Below are positions 24,420-36,149 of a stretch of DNA of 64,000 nt, one piece after another. Source of the stretch: Cycas panzhihuaensis (Eukaryota > Cycadophyta); assembly GCA_023213395.1 (NCBI GenBank), contig CM041465.1:165299741-165363740 (forward strand), read 5' to 3'. The position numbers and the translations under genes were made by a program. Each line of letters starts with the position of its first letter. Position 1 is the stretch's first letter. The notes beneath the pieces are model-generated. The model saw only the letters and a program-made list of their open reading frames with translations, did not search any database and was not told the DNA's origin.

Positions 24420-25490
24420 GAAGGGTTGTCTAGGAGACAAGGGTTTTGCTTAGACACTTTCGAAGACAAGATACGTGAAAAATATTATGGATGTTGGTGG
24501 TGGGAGGAAGTTCGAGAGCATATACAACTTCACCAATATGTTTAAGGACTTTATAGGGGCCATAATATAGAGGGCTACATTTATGGTTCTTATGATAGCA
24601 AAGGGATTGTTGCTTATAAGGTTGGAGATGAAGAAATATAAGATCACTAATATTAAAGAAGTGATTAGAATGGTAGCAGTCTGTTAATTATTTCATTTGA
24701 TTCTGGGCCATGGATAGATTTTGTTTAAGGGTGTGGAGAATTTGGTCCATATGCTATAGTATTTGTTATACTATTGTTGTGTGAAGGTTGGTAGCCAAGG
24801 TATGGTGGGACAATGGGGGATACCTATAGAGAGCCAAAAATGGAAATATTCCAATGGCTGAATGATATAAGAAGTTGAATTGATACTCAGCTAGGGCTAG
24901 CCATGATGTCTATTTAGACTAGTGATCAAATACAAATCAACATAGGTAGGTATCTAGAGTTTTGTTAAGGACCTCAAATTGGCCATTGGTATATGAGTGG
25001 TATTCCAAACTCATATTGAATGATGTTCCTGATTCATGAAATAGCTCCTGCTAGAAGAAGGTAGTAAATTTAGGGTCATAGTCACATATGATAGTGGATG
25101 GAAAACCATGCAAACAAAATATTATCTAGAGGTAAATACTAGCAATACATGGAGCCTTATAGGTTGTGTGGATAGGTAAGAAGTGGGTATATTTTATCAA
25201 CCTATCTATGACTACTAAAATAGAGTTTGGTCCAATAGATAATGGTAAGCCCGTTATAAAGTCCATGGTAATATCTTACCATTTACCTTGTAGGGTGTAT
25301 AATAATTGAAGGAGGCCTGATTAGGGTTTCATATCCACTTTGTTATGTTTATATGTATCACATTCAGAGACAAAGGTAAGGATGGTGGATTTTATTTTTG
25401 GCCAAAAGAAGTTAGAATGTATCCTACGATAAGTTTTATCAAAACTAGAATGACCACCAAGAGGGGAAGAATGATATTTTGATAAAATTC
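24420..25490 (-). pseudogene. Gypsy-1 integrase with chromodomain-like tail
   Basis: N to C on the minus strand: zinc-binding block near 25,400-25,480 (HSSPLGGHSSFDKTYRRIH, FFWPKIK, ECDTY), core with DITMDFITGLPLS, then FPSTIICDYDPKFT, then NGQFEVLNKTL, giving D, D and E. The C-terminal domain (DLIFLHLQPYKQQSL, then LYYGPYKVLKHIGEVVYALE) is the GPY/F module, followed by HNIFHVSCLRKCL. Roughly ten stops interrupt it, mostly TAG/TAA. The zinc-domain second Cys reads Tyr. Confidence 0.85.
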
Positions 25491-25829
25491 GTGGAATAAA
25501 AGATGAATGGTGGTGTACAAATATGTGATATAAGAGAAGATTATTATGGATGGACCAATCCTAATGAGTGTGGACCTTATTAGCCTAGTGTGAGAAATTT
25601 GGTTGGAATTAGTTAGCCATGGCTAAGTACTGTATCCATATCAGTTATGGGGAAGAAATGGCATGAATGGTAGGGTCCTCAGTGTGATAGGTGTTATTGT
25701 CAAGTGTAGGGGAAGGTAACCTTGAGAGAGAATTTTCCACAATGTTATCTTTCCCTTTTTTATATGTGATTATAAAGTCAAAAAATTGTAGGTAGTCGAC
25801 CCATTTAGCCTACTTTTTCAAGAGGATCA

Positions 25830-26200
25830 GTTGATCTAGTAAGTGGCGAAGGCTATGATGATCAATGAGGATAGTAAATTTAGAACCAAGTAGGTACTAT
25901 CACGATTTGTGAATAGCGTGGAGGATGGCCTATATTTCTTTTTGATAGGTAGATAGTTTACACTCATGATCTTTGAGTTTTCATTTTCAAAGGTGATGGG
26001 GTGGAAGTCTTGCATTAAGACTACACCTAATCTAAACCTGGAGGCATCGCATTCTAATTGGAAAGGTTGAGTAAAGTCAGAAGAGGCCAAAACTGAGGTG
26101 GCTTTCATGACCTCCTTTAGATGGAGAAAGGCTTCATTGACTGAGGGAGACCATTGGAAGGAATCCTTCTAAAATAAGCGGGTTAAGGGGGTGGTTAGTG
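25830..26200 (-). pseudogene. Gypsy-1 RNase H
   Basis: A 90-codon open stretch (25,836-26,108) reads MKATSVLASSDFTQPFQLEC, then DASRFRLGVVLMQDFHPITF. This is the gypsy RNase H N-terminal half with the first catalytic Asp in ECDAS intact. Downstream the normally conserved YP..EKEMLAI segment reads YLPIKKKYRPS, shifted by frameshift. Confidence 0.85.
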
Positions 26201-26960
26201 TGGCATAATTTTGAATGAACCAATGATAGAATCTGGTAGGCCCTAGGAAAGCCTACAATTGGGTTAAGGTTTATAGGGTTGGCCAATTAGTGATGACAAA
26301 GATTTTATCAGGATCCACCCAAACCCCTATAAAGGATATAATATAACCAAGGTATTATATTTCAAATTTCCCAAACTCATATTTTGAGAGTTTAGCATAT
26401 AGTTTATTCTTAGCTAGGATTTGAAGGATTGTTTAAAGATGCAGGATGTGAGTAGGTATGTTTGACCTATAGATAAGAATATCATCGAAGAAGATGATGA
26501 AAAATTTTCACAGGTATGGGGAAAAGATCTTATTCATGAGGGCCTAAAAGGTAGCAAGAGCATTAAATAGGCCAAAGGGCATGACCTGAAACTCAAAGTG
26601 GCCATGGTGGGTTCAGAAAGTTTAATATTGATCCTCTGGCAAGATAGGGATTTGGTAATATCTTAACTATAAATCAAGTTTGGTAAAAATTATAGCACTA
26701 TGGATCTCATCTAACATATTATCGATTTATGGCATGGGGAATTTATTTCTTATGGTGATTCTGTTAAGCACATAATAGTCAATGCAAAGTCAGAAAGAGC
26801 CATCCTTTTTGTGAACTAAAATAATAGGTGTTGCATATAAGCTTTTATTAGGTTGGATAATGCCCATGTCTAGTAATTCCCTCATGATATTTTTGATTTT
26901 ATTTTTTTGGAAATAGGAGTTCCTTTATGGTCAAAGGCTAATCGAGTTGTGTGAATTTTA
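26201..26960 (-). pseudogene. Gypsy-1 reverse transcriptase
   Basis: Minus-strand reading contains FIIFFDDILIYRSNIPTHIL, so the catalytic DD of the YxDD box is retained (FFDD for VYFDD). It is followed by KLYAKLSKYEFGKFEI and YLGYIISFIGVWVDPDKI, with QWSPSVNEAFLHLKE near the RNase H junction. The N-terminal half runs to about 26,960. Scattered stops make it a pseudogene. Confidence 0.85.
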
Positions 26961-27229
26961 TAACTCAATCGTGTGATAACAACCTCAATCAGGTAGGGGA
27001 CTGGCATGTAACAAAGCAAATATAGATTGGTATTGGTCCAACACTTATTAGATATCAAGGTGAATACCTAAAGAGGCCTGGATATGGTTGAGACAAACGA
27101 TGTATCCTATATTACTGTTGAGTTGTCGATGCATTTAGGTGGGTGAGATTACTTTATTTAGGGGAGGGGATTACATCCCATAAAGTTTATGTGAGTAGCC
27201 AATGTGATCTTTGAACATAATAAATGGGG

Positions 27230-27535
27230 ATGTGGGTGAGTTATTGGTGCTATAAGTTCCTAGACTCTAGAGCCATTATATGCCAAGAATTACATTTGAC
27301 TCACCTATGGACATAGCATAAAAATTAGAGACAAAGGTATATGAGCCAATGTGAACTATGAAGTTTTTGATTATTCCTGCATAATGAAGGGTGTGATGAC
27401 TAGGTAAGGAGTAGGTAAAGCCTATTTTAGGTTCTATGTAAAGATTCAACTGTTTAGCAATAGAGATATTAATGAAATTTAGTGATGTGCCACCATCAAT
27501 CAAAATAGTGATTAGGGTTTTTTGAAGTATTCCTT
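27230..27535 (-). pseudogene. Gypsy-1 aspartic protease
   Basis: Open stretch 27,276-27,503 encodes a retropepsin-like domain: MIDGGTSLNFINISIAKQL, then a central strand region, ending FYAMSIGESNVILGI (family ..PL...DVILGM.WL). The active-site triad reads D-G-G where D-S-G or D-T-G is required, an A-to-G type change, so catalysis is doubtful even without neighbouring stops. Confidence 0.85.
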
Positions 27536-28767
27536 TGACTTATAGTAGTTCAAGACATGTGGTGGAGGTAACAACTGATAAAGAAACTTTAAGTTTAGGA
27601 TTTAGAGGCAACTCATCAGTAGGATGGCCTTGGGGTTCATCATCATAATCATGCTCAATCTTAGGGTCATCCTCTAAAGATAAATTAGGGTTAATTGTGA
27701 AGACCATCTTCCTGGCTTTGTAGATTCTACTGTGACAAAAGGTCCATTTTTCATAATATTACATATATAAACTAGCTTCGATAGAATTGTGCCTTTGTTA
27801 GAGTGATGTGTATGGACTTTAAAGTTGGTTCCTTAGTGTGATACTTGAGATATGTAGATGTCATGTCATTTGGTCATGGGCATGATCGTTGGTAGTCAGT
27901 TGGACATGGTCTTTAGGACCAGGCAGTATCAACTTGTTAAGATCATGAAAGCCAGGTGGAGTCTTGTCTGAATGGAGGATGCCTTTCTATAATAAATTTT
28001 ACTTCTACTACTTTATCCATGTTAATTGCATCTTTTAGAGTAGATAGAGAGACTGTCTCCAGGCACATTTAGATGCATTCTTCAAGCCCATATACATATG
28101 TATCTATCTCTGTCTATTTATCAAGTTACTAATCAACCTAATTATGTAGATATTGGAACTCATCAGTGTATAGTTTGATAGAGGATACTTGTTTCAATCA
28201 TGCCAGTTATGTGAAAAAATATTAGTTCCAAGGGTCTTCATACTACTCAAAAAAATATGTAAAGAAGTATGGTTAAGACTAGTTAGAAGGGTACTCCCGC
28301 TTCCACCATTAGAACCAATGGTGTGTCTTTCCATCTAAGTGGATGGTAAATGTAAGTTATTCATTTACTGATATTGGGTTAACTGTAAAGTAGGACTCTA
28401 GTTTACTAATCCAAATTTATGCACTATTATTATTAAGATCTGGATCGAATGTGGTTATGTTGATCTTACAATGAAATGGTTTCTATTAACGTGGAGGTGA
28501 AGGTATGATTTGTTACTATGTGGGGCTGACTGAAGAGGAGGTTACTAGTGGCAGAGGAGAGAAGTTGTTCAACCTCTGAAGTACCTATTAGACATTAACA
28601 TGGTATTCTAGGGTTGACATGTTTATGTGAAATTCTATCCATATGGCAACTGCTTCATTTTTAACCTCCTTGTGCATGTGGTCTAAATCTTACTTGATTT
28701 TTTCTTGAATATTGGTGACTTAGGTTTTGAGTATTGAGATTTTATCACTGTTGCTTTAAGGAGCCAT
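27536..28767 (-). pseudogene. Gypsy-1 gag
   Basis: Starts at the minus-strand ATG at 28,767 (MAP then stop). The first ~60 codons, KISILK..VTNIQEKIK.DLDHMH then VAIWIEFHINMSTLEYHV, resemble the helical N-terminus typical of gypsy gag. Nucleocapsid and linker up to protease are too broken to show a clear zinc knuckle. Position between leader and protease supports the call. Confidence 0.65.
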
Positions 28768-30171
28768 GGAGAAAGGGCATAAAGAGATGGGAATAGGTAA
28801 AAAGAAGGGGGATGAATGAAGTGGAAAAGATTAAGAAAGAATGGGATGCAAGAATTAGGGAGTTGTTAAGGGGAAGAGAAGGGGGATGAACAAAGTGAAA
28901 AAGATCAAGAAAGAATGGGACGTAAGAATTAGGGAGTTGTTAAGGGGAAGAGAAGAGGGCAAATAGGGATATTATGGGGTGTCTATAGCCTATTGACCCC
29001 AAAACTTTATATAAGCAAGATATCAAGTTCTCTCAAACAAATACAAAAAGCTTGTTTAGATGGGGTATATGAGGTGTAGAGGGGGTTGGGGATGGTGGGG
29101 CCCACCAGGGACTAGGTACTAAAAAATGTGAAAATTACTGGTATGTACTAACTGAGTGCAACTTGACTAGTACGATGTGTTGATTAAAATGAGGTATATA
29201 GTTGTAAGGGTAAATTTTATTGCTATGAAATTGTACCATGAAATATGACTAAATGGAGTTAAATTTTTTTTTTTGTTCTTCTTCTTTCTTCTTACTTTCC
29301 TTTTCTCCTTTTTACTTTTTACTTTTTTTTTTTCTTTTCTATGGTGAGTTTGACTGCACTGATAGGTTTTGAGTTTAGGTAGTAAGAGAATTTTTTTTTT
29401 TTTTTCTAAAATATGAGGTGACTTGCAATCTAAATCTAAAAGTAGAATATATATATCAGATTATCCTACCAACTACTAGACAAGGTATACTTGGTCTTAT
29501 AGGCTTGTCAATAAACTATAAAAGTTTAGGGCAGATAACTTCATAGCACTAACTACTAACTACTACACTATAAGACTTCAGCGGTCGATAGTTTGCCTAT
29601 GCTAGGAAAGAATTGGGACCTAAAGAGATCCTCTTATATACCCAAAGGCATGTGGAGGTAGACTTTCATAGCCAGGTTCTGTCTAGGGCTTGGTTCATGA
29701 GTGTTATCTCCAATCCTTCATGCAAGAGGTGGAAGAGCCATGATGCACTTAAACTGAATGATAAATCCCTATGATATTTAAAGACCCTTGGTACAGGGTC
29801 TCTACCTAACTACTTAGGTAGTTGCCCAACGATGTTATCTACCCAAGAAAGAGAGGTAAGAGGGAGAAAGAGTAGCCGCCTAGTGGTGTTATTTACCCTT
29901 GAGATATAATTCAATGTAAAAATTGAAATACAAAAATAAAACTAAAACTAGATGAAAAATAAAAAGATAAAGTACTGACATTACCTAGGGGAAAAGATTC
30001 CTCTTTTCTTCCAACTCTTGGACTATCCTGGTACCATTCCTCAATCTCTATGGAGAGAGTACTAAGTGAAGGTCTTTCTTCAATCTCTACTAGGGTAGAG
30101 AGAGTACTCAATCTTATATTAAAAAAAAAAAAATCCTAATTTTCTAGGTAGCTTCCCACAATCATAATGTG
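28768..30171 (-). other. Gypsy-1 untranslated leader (1.4 kb)
   Basis: Between the gag start and the primer site. Long T runs at 29,260-29,330 and 29,390-29,405; homologous in order to the Gypsy-2 leader. The block 'actaactactaactac' near 29,550 corresponds to 'gttaactgctaactaatat' at 49,740, which shows that 49,670-49,858 belongs to Gypsy-2. A 66-codon minus-strand open stretch (29,911-30,111) is not convincing. Confidence 0.65.
28804..28951. repeat. Two-copy 74-base tandem duplication in the Gypsy-1 leader
   Basis: Copies at 28,804-28,877 and 28,878-28,951, each starting 'gaagggggatgaa' and containing 'agaattagggagttgttaag', with only a few differences. The corresponding Gypsy-2 leader has a single diverged copy, so the duplication arose in this lineage. 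Confidence 0.85.
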
Positions 30172-30183
30172 GCTCTAATACCA
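30172..30183 (-). other. Gypsy-1 primer binding site
   Basis: Minus-strand TGGTATTAGAGC, one C-to-T change from the tRNA-iMet complement TGGTATCAGAGC, two bases after the LTR end. Confidence 0.88.
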
Positions 30184-30185
30184 CT

Positions 30186-30601
30186 TGGGATGTATCTTCT
30201 TACAAGTACTCCTTGAGATAATAAAAAAATGATAATCACAACCACTTTGTATTATCTGATAGTGTAAATAAATTAACAAAGAATCTTATAAGAACATAAG
30301 AGCACCGAATGATCACTAAAATAAAGAGTACCATAGCATAATATTTATAAAAAATTATATTAAGCTGACCATCATTTACAATTTATGACCCTTATATAGA
30401 TAAAAGAGGGTCTTTCACATGCAATCCTATTGATGGCCTAAGTGGCCTTATATTCTATTAGATGGCATAACGACCTTACATACCATTGGCCAGCTTATCA
30501 ACTCATGCATAAAGTTCCATAATTAACCTTGTCTCTTAACCTCCTAATAGCTCTTTATATAATAATGTTTTACATAACTTAATGAGATGAGTTATATAAG
30601 A
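30186..30601 (-). repeat. Gypsy-1 5' LTR (416 bases)
   Basis: Pairs with 23,863-24,208. Plus-strand start TGGGATGTATC matches TGGGACATATC there; the end GTTATATAAGA corresponds to GTTATGTAACA. The roughly 70-base length difference is a single internal gap. Confidence 0.9.
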
Positions 30602-30606
30602 TTGAC
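30602..30606. other. Target-site duplication of Gypsy-1, right copy (TTGAC)
   Basis: Identical to 23,858-23,862. Confidence 0.92.
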
Positions 30607-33092
30607 TAAGGAAAATGATCCATCCTTTAAACTGGAAATAATAGATCTAAACCTAACGGAATATGGAGGAACTAGAGGTAAAGAGTCAATATTTTTAGAC
30701 ATCAAATCATTGGGTGATTTGGATGAACCTGCACTCTTTATAATCTCCACCATGTTAATAGTTCTCTTAGTCTCACCACCTTAAGGAGGTGGGCTAGCTT
30801 GACTATTAGTGTGTTTTATTGAATGATTAGAAGGAGTAGTAGTCTTCTTGGATGAATCAAAACTAGAGGGATCATCTTCATTGTCTTATGCCTATATTGC
30901 CTTACCTTTATCACCTTTGTTTCCTTTATCTTTATATTAAAATATAGGCGTCTTTGTGAATCATTTAGTCTTGAGATGTTTTAGAAGGATGATTTATTTG
31001 AACATCTGTATTTTAGGTTATGGACTAAACTATACAACATTCACTTCTATTATGGGTGTCCATTTGGTGGTAAGGGCATCATTTCTTCTTTTTGAAAGGA
31101 GGAGAACATATAGGTAGAACTCATTTCTTTCTCCCTTTAGTAAGATAAAATTATTTTTGTTTCTTGAGAAGATTAATTTTCTATAGGACCATTAACATGT
31201 AACTTAGTGTTGATTGTACATTTCAATGGCCTAATAGAAGAAGTTAAGTAATCATAGGTTGGCTTTGGATGGGAAGTCTTAGTCATTTGAATGGTCTCTT
31301 TAGAAAGAATAGATTTTCCAACCTTTTAAATACCTACTTATATTTCAAAAGCTTCTAAAGGTAAACACTAATCTACGACTTCTTCATAGGTTTGAGGATT
31401 AAGCTTAAGTGCTTCAAGATGTACATGTGGCCTCAAAGCATTAGTAAATAGATTCAAAAGGAGAGTAGGATTAAGCTGAGAATGACATGCGTATACTTGG
31501 TCTTGAAATCTCCTTACAAGATCCCTAGAAGTTTCATCATGATTTTGTTTAATGGATAAAACAAATTTAATGCTAGATTTAAAAGGTCTTACTACATCAA
31601 AGTAGTTGATGAAGGAGTCAACCAGCTATTGGAACAAGAGAATGGAAGTAGAGAGAAGGCAATAAAACCATTTCAACACATTACCTTAAAGTGATTTAGA
31701 GAATGAGTGCATCATGATGTAGTCATATGGCATGAAATCAACATAAGTAAGGGTAAACACTTGTATATGGGAAGTTAGGTCTTGAGAGGAGTCACTTGAA
31801 AGTTTAGGTAACTCAAGCAAGAATAGAGGCATAGGGGATAATGGAATTTCACGTAAAAAAGAAGACTTCATGTTGTCTAGGAAAGGCTTCCTTAGTCTTA
31901 ATGTGGTAGAGCATTGAGATAAGGATAATAGGTGTGGGGTGGTAAAAGAAATGGATTGTTATTGTTGAGGGAAAGAATAAGCTAGGAAAGAAGATAAAGG
32001 ATTAAACAAAGCTATAGGATTCACCATAGAATTAGTTTGCAACATAGGATATTGAGGGAAAATAGGGTTAAAAGAAGGAAAAGGAATTTGTTAGGGGATC
32101 AGTCTAAGGACATGGGATGAGGAAGTAGGGTTAGTAAACCCTAAAGCTTGGGATTAACTAACTGAATAATGGGGATAAATGGGGTAACTATGAGGAATAA
32201 GTTAAGAAGAAGAGACTAAATTAGTCACCCTAGGATAAGAGATGTGAGGTCTAATACCTTGGGATATGACTCTATGGGAAACTTGGGGTGGCAATTGAGT
32301 TAAGTTAGTAACAAGGCGAGAAGAAGATACCCTACTATGATATGAATAGATAGGTTGTAGGGTTGAAGAGGATAGACCCATTTATTAAGGGGTAGGGATA
32401 TGAGAAGAAATAAGGTTACCTTGAATAGGTGTGGTAGAGGTTCCCTCATATGTAGAAGGTATTATACAAGGAGAATGGGTTTGTACTTATAATATAGGAA
32501 ATGAGGGGAGAGGTTGAGAATGAACTAATTTATGATCTCCAACCTCTCTTAAAGGAGGAGAATGTGGCCTAGGTAAAGAAGGAAGAGAAGTTAAGGTTGA
32601 TTGATTGACATCAGGAGTAACAAAAGGCTTGACTTATATGGACTCATATTCCATGAATAATGGATAAAATTGATGATGTTAAGAGGAGTATGTCATGGTC
32701 TGAGTCTCTAGATAGAAAAGATCTTGATATCCAGGCATATGAAGAGGAGTAGGGACCCTAGTAAGAATTGGTTCATAATAAGATGGAGGTGCTTGAGTAG
32801 GAAGTACTTCTTCGTATATGGAAAAAGGATTCATAAGAGAAGCACCACCATGAAATTAAAAGGGATTTAGGTACCCTTACTCCATAAGTATTTCATATAA
32901 TTGGGTTGAGTCTTCGAAAGGATAAATATAGTTATCGTATATATGATGTTACAGAGGATCAATGTAAGAGGATGAAACTTCATAGGTAGAATGTGAGGGT
33001 TATAGTTAAAAATTAAGTGAGAAACCTTGAAGTTTTAATGATCACCTTTGAGTGGGAGGTGTAGGTTCTATTGCTTTAAATAAAAAACAAAT
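30607..33092 (-). pseudogene. TAT-1 gag and start of the gag-protease linker
   Basis: N-terminal part (32,400-33,060) is Pro/Tyr-rich, like TAT-2 gag. The capsid-like domain lies at 31,360-31,871: SQDLTSHIQVF, then VLKWFY, then FQ-stop-LVDSFINYFDVVRPF, SIKQNHDETSRDLVRRFQDQ and LFTNALRPHVHLEALKL. It aligns codon by codon with TAT-2 gag (57.7-58.2 kb: SQDPTEHVRSF, TLKWFY, FQ-stop-LVDKFINYFDVARPF, LFVNALRLEVHVEVFK). Near 30,607 the reading SLKDGSFSLV meets the Gypsy-1 insertion and resumes as NELKTIPTS at 23,857. Many stops. Confidence 0.85.
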
Positions 33093-33104
33093 CGTAATTC
33101 CCCA
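33093..33104 (-). other. Possible TAT-1 primer binding site
   Basis: Minus-strand TGGGGAATTACG starts three bases after the LTR end. It begins with the required TGG, but I cannot match it to a specific plant tRNA 3' end, so this is positional inference only. Confidence 0.3.
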
Positions 33105-33107
33105 AGA

Positions 33108-33870
33108 TGATATGCTTCAATTGGGCCTAGACTAAGTATCCCTTAATGACCTTATATTTCCTTTGTTTTAGATCTAAATCAAGAAATAAAGAAGCCTATA
33201 GGAACTTAAGGACCACCTTTGCTAACTCCTAAGAAGGAGTCTCTACTTGTTTATGTCATTTGATTTGGATTTGTGTATGATAACGAAAGGCTATGATATA
33301 AGGGGGTACTAGAATCTACTAGCCTATATAATCAAGTAGAGGAGTTCTATGTCTAGAATTATACTAACAATATTTTTTGTATCCTTCTTAGGGACTCATT
33401 TCCTTTTATTGTTTTGACTTTGGGTGTACTAAAATAAAGGAAATAGTTAAGTAGTCAAAAGTTTTTTCTAGTTTTTTTTTCCTTAATAAAAGCATAAGAA
33501 AGAATAATGAGACAATAATATCTAACTACTTTTTTTAAAAAATCAACTAAGAAAACAAATCACACATACTACGTTTTTTTTTTAAAACAAAGAACGCCAA
33601 GATAAAAGAAATACTATCTCCTATAAATGCAAAGCACACTTCTTTTCTAAGATACAAACAATTAACATGAGATTCAAATACTATGATATGCAACTTGATG
33701 AAAGGTAAAATAACATGCAATGCGTATAGAAAGTTTTTCATTTCATGCACATGTTATTTCAATATTTAAGAATGATTTTAATAGAAATGAGAGATTTCAG
33801 ATAAGATTTTCAATGATTAAGAATGATATGTAGCCCATAAAACTCATATGCAATAGTTATAGTTGACATT
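33108..33870 (-). repeat. TAT-1 5' LTR, inner segment
   Basis: Matches 11,244 to about 12,030. The LTR continues at 40,699 after the Copia-A insertion: before it 'caatagttatagttgacatt', after it 'atattcttataagcaaata', while the intact 3' LTR reads 'agttcatattctcacaagc' continuously. Confidence 0.85.
33866..33870. other. Target-site duplication of Copia-A, left copy (ACATT)
   Basis: Right copy at 40,694-40,698 reads ATATT; the unoccupied site in the other TAT-1 LTR reads ATATT. One C/T difference. Confidence 0.8.
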
Positions 33871-34249
33871 TGTTGGAGAGAAGGTATAAATAAGGATTAA
33901 ATATAAATAAAAGAACCATTCAAAACCACAAGTAGGTGCACCAGATCTGGCAGGTGGAAAACCCCTTTAGGGGATAAAAGACTGCCTTAAAAATAGTAAT
34001 AATAATAACGACTGCACATTTAAACAGGTTGAGGATCTCATCCTCCCTCTCATACTGACCTACCTACGTAGCAACATACTACTGCCTCCTAAATCTTCCA
34101 GCCAGATAATGTATGAAAGATTTTGGAATAAATGGGAGAGGAGTTTGTTGATTTAGATAATTGTCTAAATCACTAAACTTTTGTAATAAGAAAAATAAAC
34201 TTAATTAGATATATATAATAAAAGATAACGTTAGAGTTTAATACTAACA
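33871..34249 (-). repeat. Copia-A 3' LTR (379 bases)
   Basis: Starts TGTTGGAGAG and ends ACTAACA on the plus strand. Shares 'gtgcaccagatctggcaggt' and 'ggaaaacccctttaggggat' with the other LTR; the latter contains a small CCCCTTTAGGGG hairpin. Confidence 0.93.
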
Positions 34250-34259
34250 TCCCCCTTTG
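34250..34259 (-). other. Copia-A polypurine tract
   Basis: Minus-strand TCAAAGGGGGA directly before the 3' LTR start TGTTAGTATT. Confidence 0.88.
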
Positions 34260-34319
34260 ATGTTATCTTTTGTACAATATATGATATAGAAGATAAAAGA
34301 AGGTCTTCAATATGTTGAT

Positions 34320-35660
34320 CCCTTTTTTATGGAGACTGCTTTTATCTTCAACAAATCTCTGAGCTTTAAAAACTTTACTTCAGTCACTTTATAAGAATAT
34401 CTATAATTTGCACATCTGTAGGATAATAAGACAAGTGAATAGTTTCATCATTTACAAGGTTACCTATAAAATGTTAATATAATTCTATATGTTTTACCCT
34501 TGAATGGGCAACTGAATTAGTAGTAATAGATATGGCTCCTTGATTATCAACATTAAGTTCAATGGATAAGTTAGGAAATAAAATAAGCTCACTTAAAATA
34601 GATTTGATCTAGAGTGATTCTTTGTTAGCTTTAATAAGAGCTCAATATTCAGCTTCAGTTGTGGATAAGGATCATGATTGTATCTTTTTATTAGACCAAG
34701 TAATAGGTGAAGAGTCTAAAAGGAAAACATAACCAGTGGTAGATTTATGATCATCAGAGTCTCCTACCTAATCTAAATTTATGTAACCTATTAATTTTAG
34801 GTTATTCTTACAAGATTATAGGTTAGGCCATAGAATATTATACCTTGCAGGTATCTTAAAATCTATTTAGCTACTTTCCAGTAAGACACATGAGGATTTT
34901 ACATATATCTAGAGCATAATATAACATCATAGGAGATATCATTATTTCAAAATTAGTTTAACAAATTTATAATCCTAGAAAATAGTGTAAAAGCCTTAAG
35001 TCAGACATTTCAAATTTATTCATCCAGATTGATTTTAATTGATGAATACTAGAGAGTAAGGATCCAATGATGATAATATCATCTATATAGAGAATTAAGA
35101 TAGTAATATTATCATTTTCATATTTAAAGTAGAGATTATGATCACTAATATATTTAGTGTATCCATTTTATATAAGATGATTATCTACTTTTGTATACCA
35201 AGCTTGAGGAGCTTGTTTTAAGCCATAAATATATTTTCATAATTTACAAACAAGGCTAGGATTATAAACAAATCTAGGAGGTTGATTCATGTAGATTTCT
35301 TCTTTAAGATTGCCATTTAAGAAGGTGCTCTTTACATCCATATAATAGATTTCCCAACCAAATTTAGCTACTATAGCTATAATAGTCTTAATAGTATTTA
35401 TTTTAGCTATTAGAGAAAAGATTTTATTATAATCAATACCATCAATATGTGAGAAACCTTTTGTGACTAAACGAGCTTTGTGTTTCTTAAATGCTCCTTC
35501 AAAGTTAAACTTAGTTTAATAAACCCATTTACAATCGACTACATTCTTTCTAAGAGGTAGAGTAACTAAATCCTAAGTTGAGTTCTTTTTAAGAGTATCT
35601 ATTTCAACTTGTATGGGTTGTTGCCATATATGATTGTTACTTACTTGTTTAAAAGTTTTA
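34320..35660 (-). pseudogene. Copia-A reverse transcriptase and RNase H
   Basis: RT begins near 35,650 (NHIWQQPIQVEIDTLKKN) and continues VVDCKWVY, KARLVTKGFSHIDGIDY, YMDVKSTFLNGNLKEEIYM, YGLKQAPQAWY, with the polymerase box ILYIDDIIIIG intact near 35,080. RNase H near 34,340-34,780 reads HKSTTGYVFLLDSSPITWSN, LSTTEAEY, NVDNQGAISI, HSRVKHIELY and ends TDVQIIDILIK. Domains are full length and colinear; only stop codons and a few substitutions break them. The reading ends a few tens of bases before the polypurine tract. Confidence 0.9.
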
Positions 35661-36149
35661 GAATCATCACTGGCTATGACTTTAGCCATTACAACAAAAT
35701 TGGCTTAAAGTTTTTGTGAACGAGTTCTTCTAGTATCCAAAGGATTACCAACATTAGAACCAGTATCAGAAAGAGTTTTTTGAGCCCAAACAGGTTGTTT
35801 GCTATTGTTAGTTTATTGTTTTAGTGAAGTGGGCTAACTAGATGTAGTAGAAGTAGTGGATTCTTTTAAAGTCTAATTTTGAACTTGAGTAGATAAGGAT
35901 TCAATTGATTCATGATCAGCTTGAATGTTATTGGGATCAATTAGGTGAGTATTAATTAACAAATCTTCAATTGGAAGTTCCACATAAGAAGTTTTTGATG
36001 AAGAGCCTTCTTCATCAAATATAACATCACACAGTATTGAAATCTTATGTGTGGTTGGATTTAAAAGTTTATAAGCTTTTCTTTCTTTACTATAACCAAC
36101 AAAGATGTATTTAAAACTTTTAGGATCAGGTTTCTAGTATTTTTATTTG

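Larger units (their letters stand above)
23863..30601 (-). mobile_element. Gypsy-1, complete Ty3/gypsy insertion (6.74 kb)
   Basis: Bounded by LTRs beginning TGGGA on the plus strand and by exact TTGAC duplications. Minus-strand order, right to left: 5' LTR, tRNA-iMet-type primer site, long leader, gag, protease, RT, RNase H, integrase, polypurine tract, 3' LTR. Pol architecture (integrase last, YDDIL-type RT) is that of a non-TAT gypsy element; integrase ends in a GPY/F-like region followed by a chromodomain-like tail (VSCLRKCL), so a chromovirus is likely. It inserted into the gag-protease ORF of TAT-1 and is a relative of Gypsy-2, the element into which TAT-1 itself inserted. Non-functional because of stops. 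Confidence 0.9.
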
